DNA of 24,118 nucleotides from Akkermansiaceae bacterium (GTDB lineage: Bacteria; Verrucomicrobiota; Verrucomicrobiia; Verrucomicrobiales; Akkermansiaceae): positions 1-24,118 of the forward strand of contig WTJZ01000286.1 of the NCBI GenBank assembly GCA_011524615.1, in the 5' to 3' direction. The notes below the pieces were generated by a model that was given only the letters and a program-made list of their open reading frames with translations, was not told the origin of the DNA and did not search any database. The stretch's first letter is position 1. The number at the start of each line of letters is the position of its first letter. This document shows positions 1 to 8,122 of the stretch, piece after piece. Both the position numbers and the translations under genes were made by a program.

Positions 1-84
1 GTATTGATGTAGGATGGTGGTATTGGTAAGGGGGGCTGGTTTTAGCGAGCTGAGACACGATGCTCGGTTGCGTGAGTGATGGTT

Positions 85-2052
85 TTATTGCTCTTCTTCG
101 GTGTTAGAGAGGAGGTGTTCTCGCATGAAGAGGATGAAGACTTGTGCGAAGACATCGCGGTTTTCTTTTTTGCGGAAGCCGTGGCCTTCATTCATAGCCT
201 TGAGGTACCAGACAGGGTTGCCGGCTTCTCTGAGGGCTGTGACGATTTGTTCCGACTCTGAGACCGGGACACGTGGGTCGTTCTCCCCCTGGATCACCAA
301 CATCGGGGCTTTGATTTTCTCCACATGTTGGTCAGGGCTGATGGATTCTAGGAAGGCGAGCATCTCTGGATCTCGTTCATCGCCATATTCGCCGCGACGG
401 ACATCGCGACGATAGCTCTGTGTATTTTTGAGAAAGGTGACAAAGTTTGAGATGCCGACGGAGTCAACTGCGGCCTTGATACGGTCGCCAAAGTGAGTGG
501 CGCTGGCGAGAACCATGTATCCGCCATAACTGGCTCCGTAGACTCCTACTCTAGAGGCGTCTAAATCAGGCTGTTGCTCGATCCAGTCGAGGAGTGCCCC
601 GATGTCCTTGACCGAGTCTTCTCTGAGATACCCATTGTCTAGATCGAGGTACGTCTTGCCATACCCGCGTGAGCCTCTGATGTTCGGTGCGATTACCGCA
701 ACGCCTAATTGGTCGATCCAGGTTTGGAATCGAGTGTTGAAGTAGGGACGGAATTGGCTCTCAGGCCCTCCGTGAATCGAGAGGATAACAGGGAAGGGGC
801 CTTTGCCAGCAGGCTTGTATACAAAGGCAGGGATCTCGAGATTATCGAAACTGTTGTAGTGTACTAGTTCTGGCTTCGTATAGCTCTGGGGATCAAGGTT
901 GCCGGTTTCACTGTGGGTCCATCGGGTGAGTGGGCCGTATTCTAGTGGGGTTTGTCCGAGGGGCATGGTGAAGCAGTCTGTGGCAGAGTTCGCCGCATTG
1001 ATCGTAAGCCCTAGTTGCTCATTATTGGGGCTGAATGAGATGCCTACTACGATCGATCCGTCGGGTACAGTTGTGACGCGCGTGTACTTCTTGGTCGTCG
1101 TGTCGAGTAAGTAGAGCTTGCCATATCCCTCTTCATTAACAGCGAAGGCGATCCGTGTGCGGTCAGGGCTGATGTGTGCGCTATCAATACTCCATTGGAG
1201 GTCTTGAGTGAGGACTTCTGTCTTCTCGGATGAGAAGGAGCGATATGCTAGTTGGTGGTGTTCGCCGTATTGATTAGTGAGGAAGAAGAATCCTTGATCT
1301 GAGGAGTCGTAGCCGATGGGGCTATTCGTGGATGGGGTTGCGTTCCCTCCTTCCTGTAGTTCTGCCTCGCCTGTCTCTAATGAGAGTTGATAGATGCTGG
1401 AGTCTCTGTTGTTAGCGTATTGGCGGATGAGGAGGCGGTCTCCTGTCTGGTTCCAGTCTGTCGGCGACCAAAAGCTGCCGTCCTGCGCCTGGTAGATGAT
1501 TCTGGCCTCTTCCGGTTTGTCAGGGTTCATGACCCAGAGGTCATTAGCGGATCCGTTTCGTTTCGTGCTGCGGTAGGCTAATTGGGAGCCCTCTCTGTTC
1601 CATGACATGGAGCCGTTCAGGGACTCTCCATCAGTCAGTAACTGATGTCTCCCAGTTTGAGGGTTGAAGCTATAGATTTGCGCGAATTCACTCCCTCCGG
1701 AGTCCATGGTAAAGGTGAACTGTTCTGTGCCTGGGCGACGCGCGACCCATCCAATAGGTTCAGAGAAAAAGGTGAGTTGTCGTCTGGCTCCTCCTGGTTG
1801 GTCGATGCGGTGGAGTTGGGCAACATCACCAAAGCGGGTCTCGATAAACAGAGACTTGGAGTCTTGTGACCATTCTTGAATGTATGCGTAGCGACCGTGT
1901 TGGTAGCGATTCAGTTCTTCGCAAAGTGTACTGGGGATCTCAGGGATATCTTGTAAGATCAGATTTCCTTCATTCATGGTTCGCGTCTGAACCTGCTCGG
2001 CTGATAGCGAAAGGAGGAGTGGTGCAAGGAAAAGCAACTGGGCAATACGCAT
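85..2052 (-). CDS. Exported S9 family peptidase (prolyl oligopeptidase / acylaminoacyl-peptidase type)
   Basis: This is a serine peptidase of the S9 family that cleaves short peptides, probably in the periplasm. I chose the start at 2052, giving 655 residues. From there the protein opens with Met-Arg and a hydrophobic stretch (LLFLAPLLLSLSA) that looks like a signal peptide; the frame stays open to 2181, but the extra 43 residues look non-coding. Residues about 40-390 carry beta-propeller-like repeats. Residues about 400-655 are an alpha/beta hydrolase domain with the oxyanion motif HGGPE (H427), nucleophile Ser508 in GASYGG, Asp592 in GENDPR and His624 in NEGHGF, so the triad is complete. 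No Shine-Dalgarno is visible. It is transcribed divergently from the ymdB-like gene. The family is certain; the substrate is unknown. Bases 1-84 downstream hold no recognisable gene or convincing terminator. Confidence 0.93.
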   Translation of the reverse strand: MRIAQLLFLAPLLLSLSAEQVQTRTMNEGNLILQDIPEIPSTLCEELNRYQHGRYAYIQEWSQDSKSLFIETRFGDVAQLHRIDQPGGARRQLTFFSEPIGWVARRPGTEQFTFTMDSGGSEFAQIYSFNPQTGRHQLLTDGESLNGSMSWNREGSQLAYRSTKRNGSANDLWVMNPDKPEEARIIYQAQDGSFWSPTDWNQTGDRLLIRQYANNRDSSIYQLSLETGEAELQEGGNATPSTNSPIGYDSSDQGFFFLTNQYGEHHQLAYRSFSSEKTEVLTQDLQWSIDSAHISPDRTRIAFAVNEEGYGKLYLLDTTTKKYTRVTTVPDGSIVVGISFSPNNEQLGLTINAANSATDCFTMPLGQTPLEYGPLTRWTHSETGNLDPQSYTKPELVHYNSFDNLEIPAFVYKPAGKGPFPVILSIHGGPESQFRPYFNTRFQTWIDQLGVAVIAPNIRGSRGYGKTYLDLDNGYLREDSVKDIGALLDWIEQQPDLDASRVGVYGASYGGYMVLASATHFGDRIKAAVDSVGISNFVTFLKNTQSYRRDVRRGEYGDERDPEMLAFLESISPDQHVEKIKAPMLVIQGENDPRVPVSESEQIVTALREAGNPVWYLKAMNEGHGFRKKENRDVFAQVFILFMREHLLSNTEEEQ

Positions 2053-2297
2053 CAGATTCAAATATGTGGAATCAACACAAAAGGGAATCGAAAAATGTGA
2101 GTATCTAAAATAATCGGACAGCGGCTCTCTGAGACGAACACAGAGGAGCGGTCCTCCGGTGGTGACCGACCAATCGACCAAGGATGGAATGTGGTTTTGA
2201 GGCGTGTGATATACGCGTTCTTTTGGTTCGTGGCTAGTGGGCCAGGAGTACGTGTAGAATAGTGTTGCAATTCGGGAGATAATGATGAGGGTGGGGG
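2053..2297. promoter_or_regulatory. Divergent intergenic region between the S9 peptidase and the ymdB-like gene
   Basis: This 245-base gap separates two divergent starts, so both promoters should lie in it. I could not find a well-spaced -35/-10 pair on either strand. A TAGAAT hexamer at 2255-2260 is a possible -10 for the rightward gene, but it has no matching -35. The right end has a purine-rich GAGGGTGGGGG just before the ATG at 2298, one of the few Shine-Dalgarno-like signals in the window. Confidence 0.4.
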
Positions 2298-3107
2298 ATG
2301 TCTGAAATTCTTAAGCTATTGTTCCTAGGGGATATCGTGGGTAAGCCTGGACGAGAGGCGGTGGTGAACTACTTAGCTGAGGTGCGTGATGAGTTTGATG
2401 TGGTCGTGGTAAATGGTGAGAACTCGGCAGCAGGTAAGGGGATGACCCCAAAGATTGCTCGTGAGCTCTTTGAGGCTGGGGCGCATGTGATTACGATGGG
2501 TGACCATGTCTGGGATCAGCGTGATCTGGCACCATATATGGGGGAGGAGCCTCGTATTCTGCGTCCTCTGAACTATGAGGCGCGCACTCCTGGTAATGGG
2601 TCGGTTGTGATCGAGACCCCTAAGGGGAAGTTCGCGGCGATGCAGTTACAGGGGCGTACCTTTATCCAGCCTCCGCTGCAGAACCCGTTCTATCATGGAC
2701 CAAAGGAGGCAAAGAGGTTGCGTAATGAAGAAGGGGTGCTCGCCATCTTCTGTGACTTCCATGCGGAAGCAACGAGTGAGAAGATCGCATTCTCTCGCTG
2801 TCTGGATGGATTAGTTTCTGCCGTGGTCGGAACGCATACTCACGTGCAGACAGCTGATGAACGGATCTTCCCTGGGGGGACAGCACACTTGTCTGATGCG
2901 GGGATGTGTGGCCCTGATGATTCGGTATTGGGGAGAGAGATCGAGTCCGTGGTATGGAGGTTCGAGAATAGTATGCCGACGCGGTTCCCGGTGGCTAAGG
3001 GGCCTGTGCGCTTATGTGGAGCCTGCATCGATATCGACATGGAGACTGGGAAGGCGGTGCGTATCGAGCGACTGTCTCATCTCTGTACGGAAGAGAGTTC
3101 TTCTTGA
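2298..3107 (+). CDS. ymdB: YmdB/DR1281-family (TIGR00282) metallophosphoesterase, probable cyclic-nucleotide phosphodiesterase
   Basis: The 269-residue protein is the usual length for the YmdB family, cytosolic binuclear-metal phosphodiesterases. The Bacillus subtilis member hydrolyses 2',3'- and 3',5'-cyclic nucleotides and affects biofilm formation. The metal-site motifs appear in order: LGDIVG (Asp12), NGEN (Glu41, Asn42), GDHVWD (Asp69, His70), CDFHAEATSEK (His155) and GTHTHVQTADE (His180, His182). The family more often has GNH where this protein has GDH, so one metal ligand is Asp instead of Asn. The ATG at 2298 follows a purine-rich ribosome-binding site. A GH13 glycosidase gene starts 61 bases downstream on the same strand. 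The family is secure; the physiological substrate is not. Confidence 0.92.
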   Translation: MSEILKLLFLGDIVGKPGREAVVNYLAEVRDEFDVVVVNGENSAAGKGMTPKIARELFEAGAHVITMGDHVWDQRDLAPYMGEEPRILRPLNYEARTPGNGSVVIETPKGKFAAMQLQGRTFIQPPLQNPFYHGPKEAKRLRNEEGVLAIFCDFHAEATSEKIAFSRCLDGLVSAVVGTHTHVQTADERIFPGGTAHLSDAGMCGPDDSVLGREIESVVWRFENSMPTRFPVAKGPVRLCGACIDIDMETGKAVRIERLSHLCTEESSS

Positions 3108-3168
3108 ATCCGATAAATTCTGGGAGAGAGCTTGCTAAATAGACTATTCCTTCATATGAGAGTGAGCT

Positions 3169-4881
3169 ATGTCACGTTTGGCGATTTACCAACTCTTTGT
3201 ACGACACTTCAGTAACTACCAGCAGGAGCAGACTTATAATGGGACGCTCCAGCAGAATGGTTGTGGCACCTTCAATGGGGTGACGGAAAAGGCGTTGGAG
3301 GAGATCCAAAAGATGGGGGTGAGTCATGTCTGGTATACGGGAATATTAGAGCAAGCGAGCTTGATGGGCTATCCACAGCGTCCTGCTGATCCTGAGTCGA
3401 TTGTCAAGGGGATCGCGGGGAGTCCGTATGCGGTGCGTGATTACTATGATGTCTGTCCTGATTACGCATCGAGCTTTGCATCACGAATGGAGGAGTTTGA
3501 GGCGTTGGTCACGAGGACGCACGCGGCTGGGCTGAAGTGTTTGATCGACTTTATCCCCAATCATGTGGCGCGCTCATATGAATCTGATGTGAGATTAGAG
3601 CGAGAGTTCGCAGGAGATGATAAGAGTGCGTTCTACTCGAGAGAGAATTTCTTCTACTACCTAGAGGGGAGTGGTAAGTTAACCCTACCCGATGGGCGAG
3701 GAGTGTATGGGGAGCTAAATTCGCCTGCACGAGTGACCGGCAATAATTCTGCAACCTGGTCGCCGTCATCACATGATTGGTTCGAGACAGTCAAACTCAA
3801 CTACGGGTATGATTATCGTGATAAATCTACGTTAGCAGCCTTACCCTCTGCAGATGCGGGTCATGAGGAGGTTCCTAAGACCTGGAATAAGATGTATGAG
3901 ATCCTGCACTATTGGGCGGGCAAGGGAGTGGACGGGGTGCGATGTGATATGGCTCATATGGTGCCCGTGCAGTTCTGGGCGTGGGTAATTAATAAGATTC
4001 GACACGATTACCCCGAGTTCACCTTTATCGCGGAGGCGTATGCGCAAGACCCGATGGGGTGTCTGCCGAATAATGACCTCAAGGATCTTACGGATGTGGG
4101 GTTCGATGCGTATTATGACCAAGACCTGTATCATAATCTCAAGGGGGCGGTTGAGTATAAGCAACCGGTTGACTCGCTCGGGTATGTCTTCTTCCAACAT
4201 GATCAGCAGTCGCATGGGGTGCGTTACATCGAGAATCATGATGAGGTGAGGTCGTCTCATCCACATCACTTTGGTTCCTATCAGCAGAATCTCGCGGCTA
4301 CCGCGGTCTCATGGTTGACGGGCTCTGGTCCCGTTATGCTGTATAACGGGCAAGAAGTGGGGGAGAGTGCACAGGGTGCTAGTGGTTACTCTGGTGATGA
4401 TGGTCGCTCCAGTATCTTTGATTATATCTGCTTACCTGAGCTGCAGAAGTGGACGAATCAAGGTGCGTTTGATGGAGGGGGATTGAGTCATGAGCAGCGG
4501 GACCTCCGAGCAGGGGTGGTTAATCTCCTGCGCTTGTCGAATACAGAGCCATTTGTCTCTGGGGAGACCTTTGGGATTAATTATGCGAATGAGCATTTGC
4601 GTGATCAGGGGGTGTTCGCCTTTATGCGATACTCACGGGATCTCTACCCTAAGGTGAGCCTCGTGCTCGCTTGTCTGCATAATCATATCCCAGCACAGAT
4701 CACACTCAGAGTTCCTCGAGCGGCTCTGGAGGCTGCAGGAATAGAGGGGGGCAAGCTCTCGGCCCTCTCGGTCAACGGGCAGCGCCCGTCAGGAGTGGAG
4801 CTGAATGAGGAGGGGGATGCGACCTTCTCCGTAATGCTCTCTAGTGCTTATGAAATTGTGAGATTGGTCACGGTTAGTTAA
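3169..4881 (+). CDS. Alpha-amylase family (GH13) glycoside hydrolase, cytosolic
   Basis: A GH13 glycosidase of 570 residues that should act on alpha-glucans or alpha-glucosides. The four conserved GH13 regions are visible: I in DFIPNHVAR (127-135), II in GVRCDMAH with nucleophile Asp260, III in FIAEAY with acid/base Glu289, and IV in YIENHDE with His357 and Asp358. The N-terminus starts straight into the barrel (IYQLFVRHFS) and there is no signal peptide, so the enzyme is probably intracellular and may work on storage glucan or imported oligosaccharides. The last ~100 residues look like the usual C-terminal beta domain. It follows the ymdB-like gene and precedes a small membrane-protein gene with short gaps, so the three are probably cotranscribed. 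The specificity (amylase, glucosidase or transferase) cannot be read from the motifs. Confidence 0.9.
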   Translation: MSRLAIYQLFVRHFSNYQQEQTYNGTLQQNGCGTFNGVTEKALEEIQKMGVSHVWYTGILEQASLMGYPQRPADPESIVKGIAGSPYAVRDYYDVCPDYASSFASRMEEFEALVTRTHAAGLKCLIDFIPNHVARSYESDVRLEREFAGDDKSAFYSRENFFYYLEGSGKLTLPDGRGVYGELNSPARVTGNNSATWSPSSHDWFETVKLNYGYDYRDKSTLAALPSADAGHEEVPKTWNKMYEILHYWAGKGVDGVRCDMAHMVPVQFWAWVINKIRHDYPEFTFIAEAYAQDPMGCLPNNDLKDLTDVGFDAYYDQDLYHNLKGAVEYKQPVDSLGYVFFQHDQQSHGVRYIENHDEVRSSHPHHFGSYQQNLAATAVSWLTGSGPVMLYNGQEVGESAQGASGYSGDDGRSSIFDYICLPELQKWTNQGAFDGGGLSHEQRDLRAGVVNLLRLSNTEPFVSGETFGINYANEHLRDQGVFAFMRYSRDLYPKVSLVLACLHNHIPAQITLRVPRAALEAAGIEGGKLSALSVNGQRPSGVELNEEGDATFSVMLSSAYEIVRLVTVS

Positions 4882-4934
4882 GCGAGTGTCGATATACACT
4901 TTACACATTGGTAATAGAGTCCTATGTCATTCCT

Positions 4935-5504
4935 ATGAAACGCTTTCTCCCCCTTATCTTTATTGCTAGTCTCTTCGCGGTATTCCGTGTGGTGAGTATC
5001 GTGGTAGATGGATTCCCGATCAATAGTGCGCCTCTATCGGCTCTCTTTCTCTGTGGATTATGGTTTGCAGGGGCGAGGGGATTGATGCTCACAGGCGTAC
5101 TCTGGTTAGTTGCTTACCCCTTACTCAGTGTGTTGCATGGATATGCAGTGGGGGCAGACTTTATCGCTTCGGTAGTCGGATTAGCAAGTGTCACGGGTAT
5201 CGCCTACTTCATGATGCAACGGTTCTCTAAAGGGTTCTGGCAAGCAATGGTCGGAGGATTACTCGGTGCTCTAGCATTCTATTTGATTACGAACACCTTT
5301 AGCTGGATTGCTAATCCGTTATATACCAAAGATCTATCGGGCTTCTATCAAGCGCAGTGGTCAGGTCACCCGACTTATTCATTGCCTACATGGGTTTTCC
5401 TCCGCAACAGTCTCGCGGGGAACGCTCTCTTCATCGCATGCTACTGGCTCGGACAGGTTTCCTTCCTACGTAAGGAGGGGCTGCGTGAGGCTTCAGTCGC
5501 GTAA
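4935..5504 (+). CDS. Small multi-pass membrane protein, DUF6580-like
   Basis: This 189-residue protein is almost entirely hydrophobic, with about five membrane segments. I chose the ATG at 4935 (MKRFLPLIF), which starts at the first membrane helix; a TTG at 4908 would add nine residues with no clear benefit. The pattern of an early N-S-A-P-L-S-A-L-F-L-C-G motif, a central GGLLGALAFYLITNTFSW and a late FLRNSLAGNALF resembles the DUF6580 family of uncharacterised membrane proteins. Its role is unknown. The start lies 53 bases after the GH13 stop. No Shine-Dalgarno is visible. Confidence 0.72.
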   Translation: MKRFLPLIFIASLFAVFRVVSIVVDGFPINSAPLSALFLCGLWFAGARGLMLTGVLWLVAYPLLSVLHGYAVGADFIASVVGLASVTGIAYFMMQRFSKGFWQAMVGGLLGALAFYLITNTFSWIANPLYTKDLSGFYQAQWSGHPTYSLPTWVFLRNSLAGNALFIACYWLGQVSFLRKEGLREASVA

Positions 5505-5574
5505 TTTGCGCTGTGTCCCTAGCGGGTTGAGTGGCTCATTGTTTATCTCTTATCGCTGTTTCCTGAATGAAATT

Positions 5575-5606
5575 AATCGATAATAAGTGCGGGAGATCAA
5601 TCGATT
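5575..5606. repeat. Inverted repeat AATCGAT / ATCGATT upstream of pdhA
   Basis: AATCGAT at 5575-5581 and ATCGATT at 5600-5606 form a 7-base inverted repeat with an 18-base spacer, and each arm contains the palindrome ATCGAT. It lies about 130 bases upstream of pdhA in a 228-base gap. It could be an operator for pdhAB, but no known regulator motif was recognised. Confidence 0.3.
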
Positions 5607-5687
5607 CATGAAAATCTTTTGGTGGAGAGGTAGTTTTTCCCTTGCCCCTTTCCAAAAGTCGGGGTTATTTCCCGCAAACGAAAACTT

Positions 5688-5713
5688 TATAAAACCCAAT
5701 TTTAACGAATTGG
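5688..5713 (+). promoter_or_regulatory. pdhA: Possible pdhA -10 (TATAAA) and leader hairpin
   Basis: TATAAA at 5688-5693 is a reasonable -10 box in an AT-rich tract, but the sequence 17 bases upstream (TTATTT) is a poor -35. Directly after it, CCAATT (5696-5701) and AATTGG (5708-5713) form a 6-base stem with a 6-base loop. The ATG at 5733 has no Shine-Dalgarno. Confidence 0.35.
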
Positions 5714-5732
5714 ATAACCATCAGCATTAACT

Positions 5733-6818
5733 ATGGCTAAACCAGAACGTAAACAATCAAAGAAGGATTTCTCTAAGGATCCTATTAACAAAGACCTGAC
5801 TCCGGATCAAAAGATCGCGCTCTTCCGCGATATGGAACGTATCCGTCGTTTTGAGATCGTTTCTCTCGCAGAATACCAGAAGGGTGTAAACATCGGAGGG
5901 TTCCTCCACCTCTATAACGGTCAGGAATCTATTGCGGTTGTTTCTGCATCTCTCATGGGTGATCACGACCACATGATCACTGCATACCGTGACCACGGAC
6001 ATGCTCTCTCAGTAGGGATGAACATGAACGAGTGTATGGCTGAACTCTTCGGTAAGATCGACGGTTGTTCTAAAGGTAAAGGTGGATCGATGCACTTCTT
6101 CGCTCCAGATAAGAACTACTGGGGTGGTCACGGGATCGTAGGTGGTCAGACTCCACTAGGACTAGGACTTGCCTTCGGTGTGAAGTACCTCGAGCAAGAA
6201 GGGTGCTGTCTCTGTTACCTCGGTGACGGTGCGATCAACCAAGGTGCCTTCCACGAAGCACTTAACATGGCTTCTCTCATGGATATCCCAGTGGTCTTCG
6301 TCATTGAGAACAATGGTTACTCAATGGGTACCACGCAGCAGCGTTCTAGCTCAGCTCCTGAGATCCTGGCACAGCGTGCTGAGGGTTACAACATGGCATG
6401 GGACGTCGTGAATGGTGAGAATATCTACGAACTCCGTGTGAAGCTCAATGCTGCAATGGAGCGTGCACGTAAGGAGTGTAAGCCTACACTCTTCGAGATC
6501 GATACGTACCGTTACTATGGACACTCAGTAGCAGATGCGAACCACAAGAAGTACCGTGAAGCATCTGAGATCGAGCAATACCAGCACGAACACGATCCAA
6601 TCACGACTTGGAAAAACGTTCTTATTAAAGAAGGTCACCTCAACGAAGATCTCGCTAAGCAGATCCAGAAGGAAGCGACAAAAGAGGCTAAGGATGCCGT
6701 TAAGTTCGCTCTCGCATCACCAGCACCAACAGTAGAAGACATCTCTAAGGATATCTACTGGGAAGTGGACAATAATACAGAGGCTAGCAAGCAAGGACGC
6801 TACTTCTTCAACGACTAA
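5733..6818 (+). CDS. pdhA: Pyruvate dehydrogenase E1 component, alpha subunit
   Basis: This is the thiamine-diphosphate-binding alpha subunit of the E1 heterotetramer. It decarboxylates pyruvate and passes the acetyl group to lipoyl-E2, yielding acetyl-CoA. The 361-residue length is normal. The TPP motif is clear: GDGAINQGAFHEA (164 on) ending at the NN of IENN (193-194). MITAYRDHGHAL (81-92) and KGKGGSMHFF (115-123) are typical E1-alpha motifs, and YRYYGHSVAD corresponds to the phosphorylation-loop region. The first ~20 residues are charged and Lys-rich. Codon use is strongly biased (CGT, GGT, AAC, CTC, ATC), unlike the S9 or GH13 genes, which suggests high expression. pdhB follows after 29 bases; E2 and E3 genes are not in the window. 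A branched-chain E1 is possible but fits less well. Confidence 0.94.
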   Translation: MAKPERKQSKKDFSKDPINKDLTPDQKIALFRDMERIRRFEIVSLAEYQKGVNIGGFLHLYNGQESIAVVSASLMGDHDHMITAYRDHGHALSVGMNMNECMAELFGKIDGCSKGKGGSMHFFAPDKNYWGGHGIVGGQTPLGLGLAFGVKYLEQEGCCLCYLGDGAINQGAFHEALNMASLMDIPVVFVIENNGYSMGTTQQRSSSAPEILAQRAEGYNMAWDVVNGENIYELRVKLNAAMERARKECKPTLFEIDTYRYYGHSVADANHKKYREASEIEQYQHEHDPITTWKNVLIKEGHLNEDLAKQIQKEATKEAKDAVKFALASPAPTVEDISKDIYWEVDNNTEASKQGRYFFND

Positions 6819-6847
6819 TTTATTAACCCCAAGAGAATAGAAATATT

Positions 6848-7831
6848 ATGAAACAAATGACTTACCGTGAAGCTCTCCGTGAAGGAATGGATGAGGAGCT
6901 TGCAAGAGACGAAAATGTTGTGATCTTCGGGGAAGAGGTTGCTCAGTACAATGGTGCGTACAAGGTAACGCAAGGGCTCTGGGAAAAGTGGGGCGACAAG
7001 CGTGTCTTTGATACTCCTATTTCAGAGGCAGCATTCATCGGAATGGGTGTAGGTGCTTCTATGCTCGGCGTACGCCCAGTAATGGAACTCATGTTCTGGT
7101 CATTCCACTCAGTGGCATTTGACCAACTTGTGAACAATGCGGCTAACGTGCGCTACATGTCAGGTGGACAGATCAACTGCCCAATCGTGGTTCGTGGACC
7201 TGCTAACGGTGGTACAAACGTAGGTGCGACGCACTCACACGTTCCAGAAGCGATCTTCGCTAGTATGCCTGGACTCAAGGTTGTATCACCAGCGACGCCA
7301 GAGGACGCTAAGGGACTCATCAAATCGGCTATCCGTGACAATGACCCTGTATACGTGATGGAGTCGACGGTTCTCTACGGGATGAGTGGTCCTGTGCCGG
7401 AAGATGAAGACTTCACCATCCCACTTGGTAAGGCTAAGATCGAGAAGGAAGGTTCTGATATGACGATCATCGCACATGGTGGATCTGTGGTACATGCAAT
7501 CGCTGCTGCAGAAGAGCTGAAGGAGAAGCATAACATCGACGCGGAAGTAGTGAACCTCCGTTCGATCCGTCCGCTCGACCAAGATACGATCATTGAGTCT
7601 GTCAAGAAGACGAATCGTGCACTCATCGTAGACGAGTCTAAGCCGTTCTGTGGTGTATCATCACAACTCGTGACTCTCATTCAAGAGTATGCCTTCGATT
7701 ACCTAGATGCGCCAATTAAGCGTCTCTGTACGATCGATGCTCCTGCGATCTACTCTAAGCACATCGAGCCTGAGCAACTACCGAACCAGCGTCGTGTAGT
7801 CGAGAAGGCACTCGAACTCGCTAAGGCGTAA
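6848..7831 (+). CDS. pdhB: Pyruvate dehydrogenase E1 component, beta subunit
   Basis: The 327-residue partner of PdhA completes the TPP site. It begins MTYREALREGMDEELARD and has the FGEEVA motif with the catalytic-site Glu, then the SFHSVAFDQLVNNAAN and SHVPEA segments typical of E1 beta. The C-terminal transketolase domain (about 200-327) has VVNLRSIRPLD and the late HIEPEQLPN. It shares the strong codon bias of pdhA and lies 29 bases after it, so the two are cotranscribed to give matched subunits. No lipoyl domain is fused and no E2 gene follows; transcription stops at a hairpin 25 bases downstream. Confidence 0.94.
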   Translation: MKQMTYREALREGMDEELARDENVVIFGEEVAQYNGAYKVTQGLWEKWGDKRVFDTPISEAAFIGMGVGASMLGVRPVMELMFWSFHSVAFDQLVNNAANVRYMSGGQINCPIVVRGPANGGTNVGATHSHVPEAIFASMPGLKVVSPATPEDAKGLIKSAIRDNDPVYVMESTVLYGMSGPVPEDEDFTIPLGKAKIEKEGSDMTIIAHGGSVVHAIAAAEELKEKHNIDAEVVNLRSIRPLDQDTIIESVKKTNRALIVDESKPFCGVSSQLVTLIQEYAFDYLDAPIKRLCTIDAPAIYSKHIEPEQLPNQRRVVEKALELAKA

Positions 7832-7856
7832 TTGCGACTGTACTAACAGTTTATGG

Positions 7857-7888
7857 AAAAAGGTCTCCACTGGTTGGAGGCCTTTTTT
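7857..7888 (+). terminator. Rho-independent terminator of pdhAB
   Basis: AAAAAGGTCTCCA (7857-7869) pairs with TGGAGGCCTTTTT (7875-7887), with one G-T wobble and a 5-base loop. The 3' arm ends in a run of six T. It lies 25 bases after the pdhB stop. Confidence 0.9.
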
Positions 7889-8122
7889 GCTCCCTAGGTC
7901 TCCCATAGTACTATGCTGTTGCTGGGGTGTAGTTGCGTATAGAGTAGTTCTGTTCACTTCTTAAAATATCAGTGGTGGATTGAAGAGGTCATGTATTCTA
8001 CCGGGGGAAGATAACGCTAGAGGTAAGTGGGTAGGGAGACAAAAACCGATTTTACGCGAAATGCTCTCTTGCGTCTTTGTGCGTATTAGTCTTGAATACT
8101 CATCCCTTACAATACGAGATCC
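7889..8122 (+). promoter_or_regulatory. leuA: leuA upstream region with a -10-like TACAAT close to the start codon
   Basis: This gap of about 230 bases between the pdhAB terminator and leuA holds no convincing gene. I saw no T-box, no leucine-rich leader peptide and no attenuator hairpin. TACAAT at 8108-8113 is a good -10 match that ends only nine bases before the ATG at 8123, which would give a nearly leaderless mRNA. No good -35 is found at 16-18 bases, so the promoter call is tentative. Confidence 0.35.

Noticed and set aside
46..66. Short inverted repeat CGAGC/GCTCG after the S9 gene
   Set aside because: Only five base pairs with an 11-base loop and no T-run on the minus strand; not convincing as a terminator.
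3841..4269. A 142-residue minus-strand frame inside the GH13 gene
   Set aside because: Low-complexity Ile/Arg/His-rich translation, fully inside a gene with all catalytic motifs; a shadow frame.
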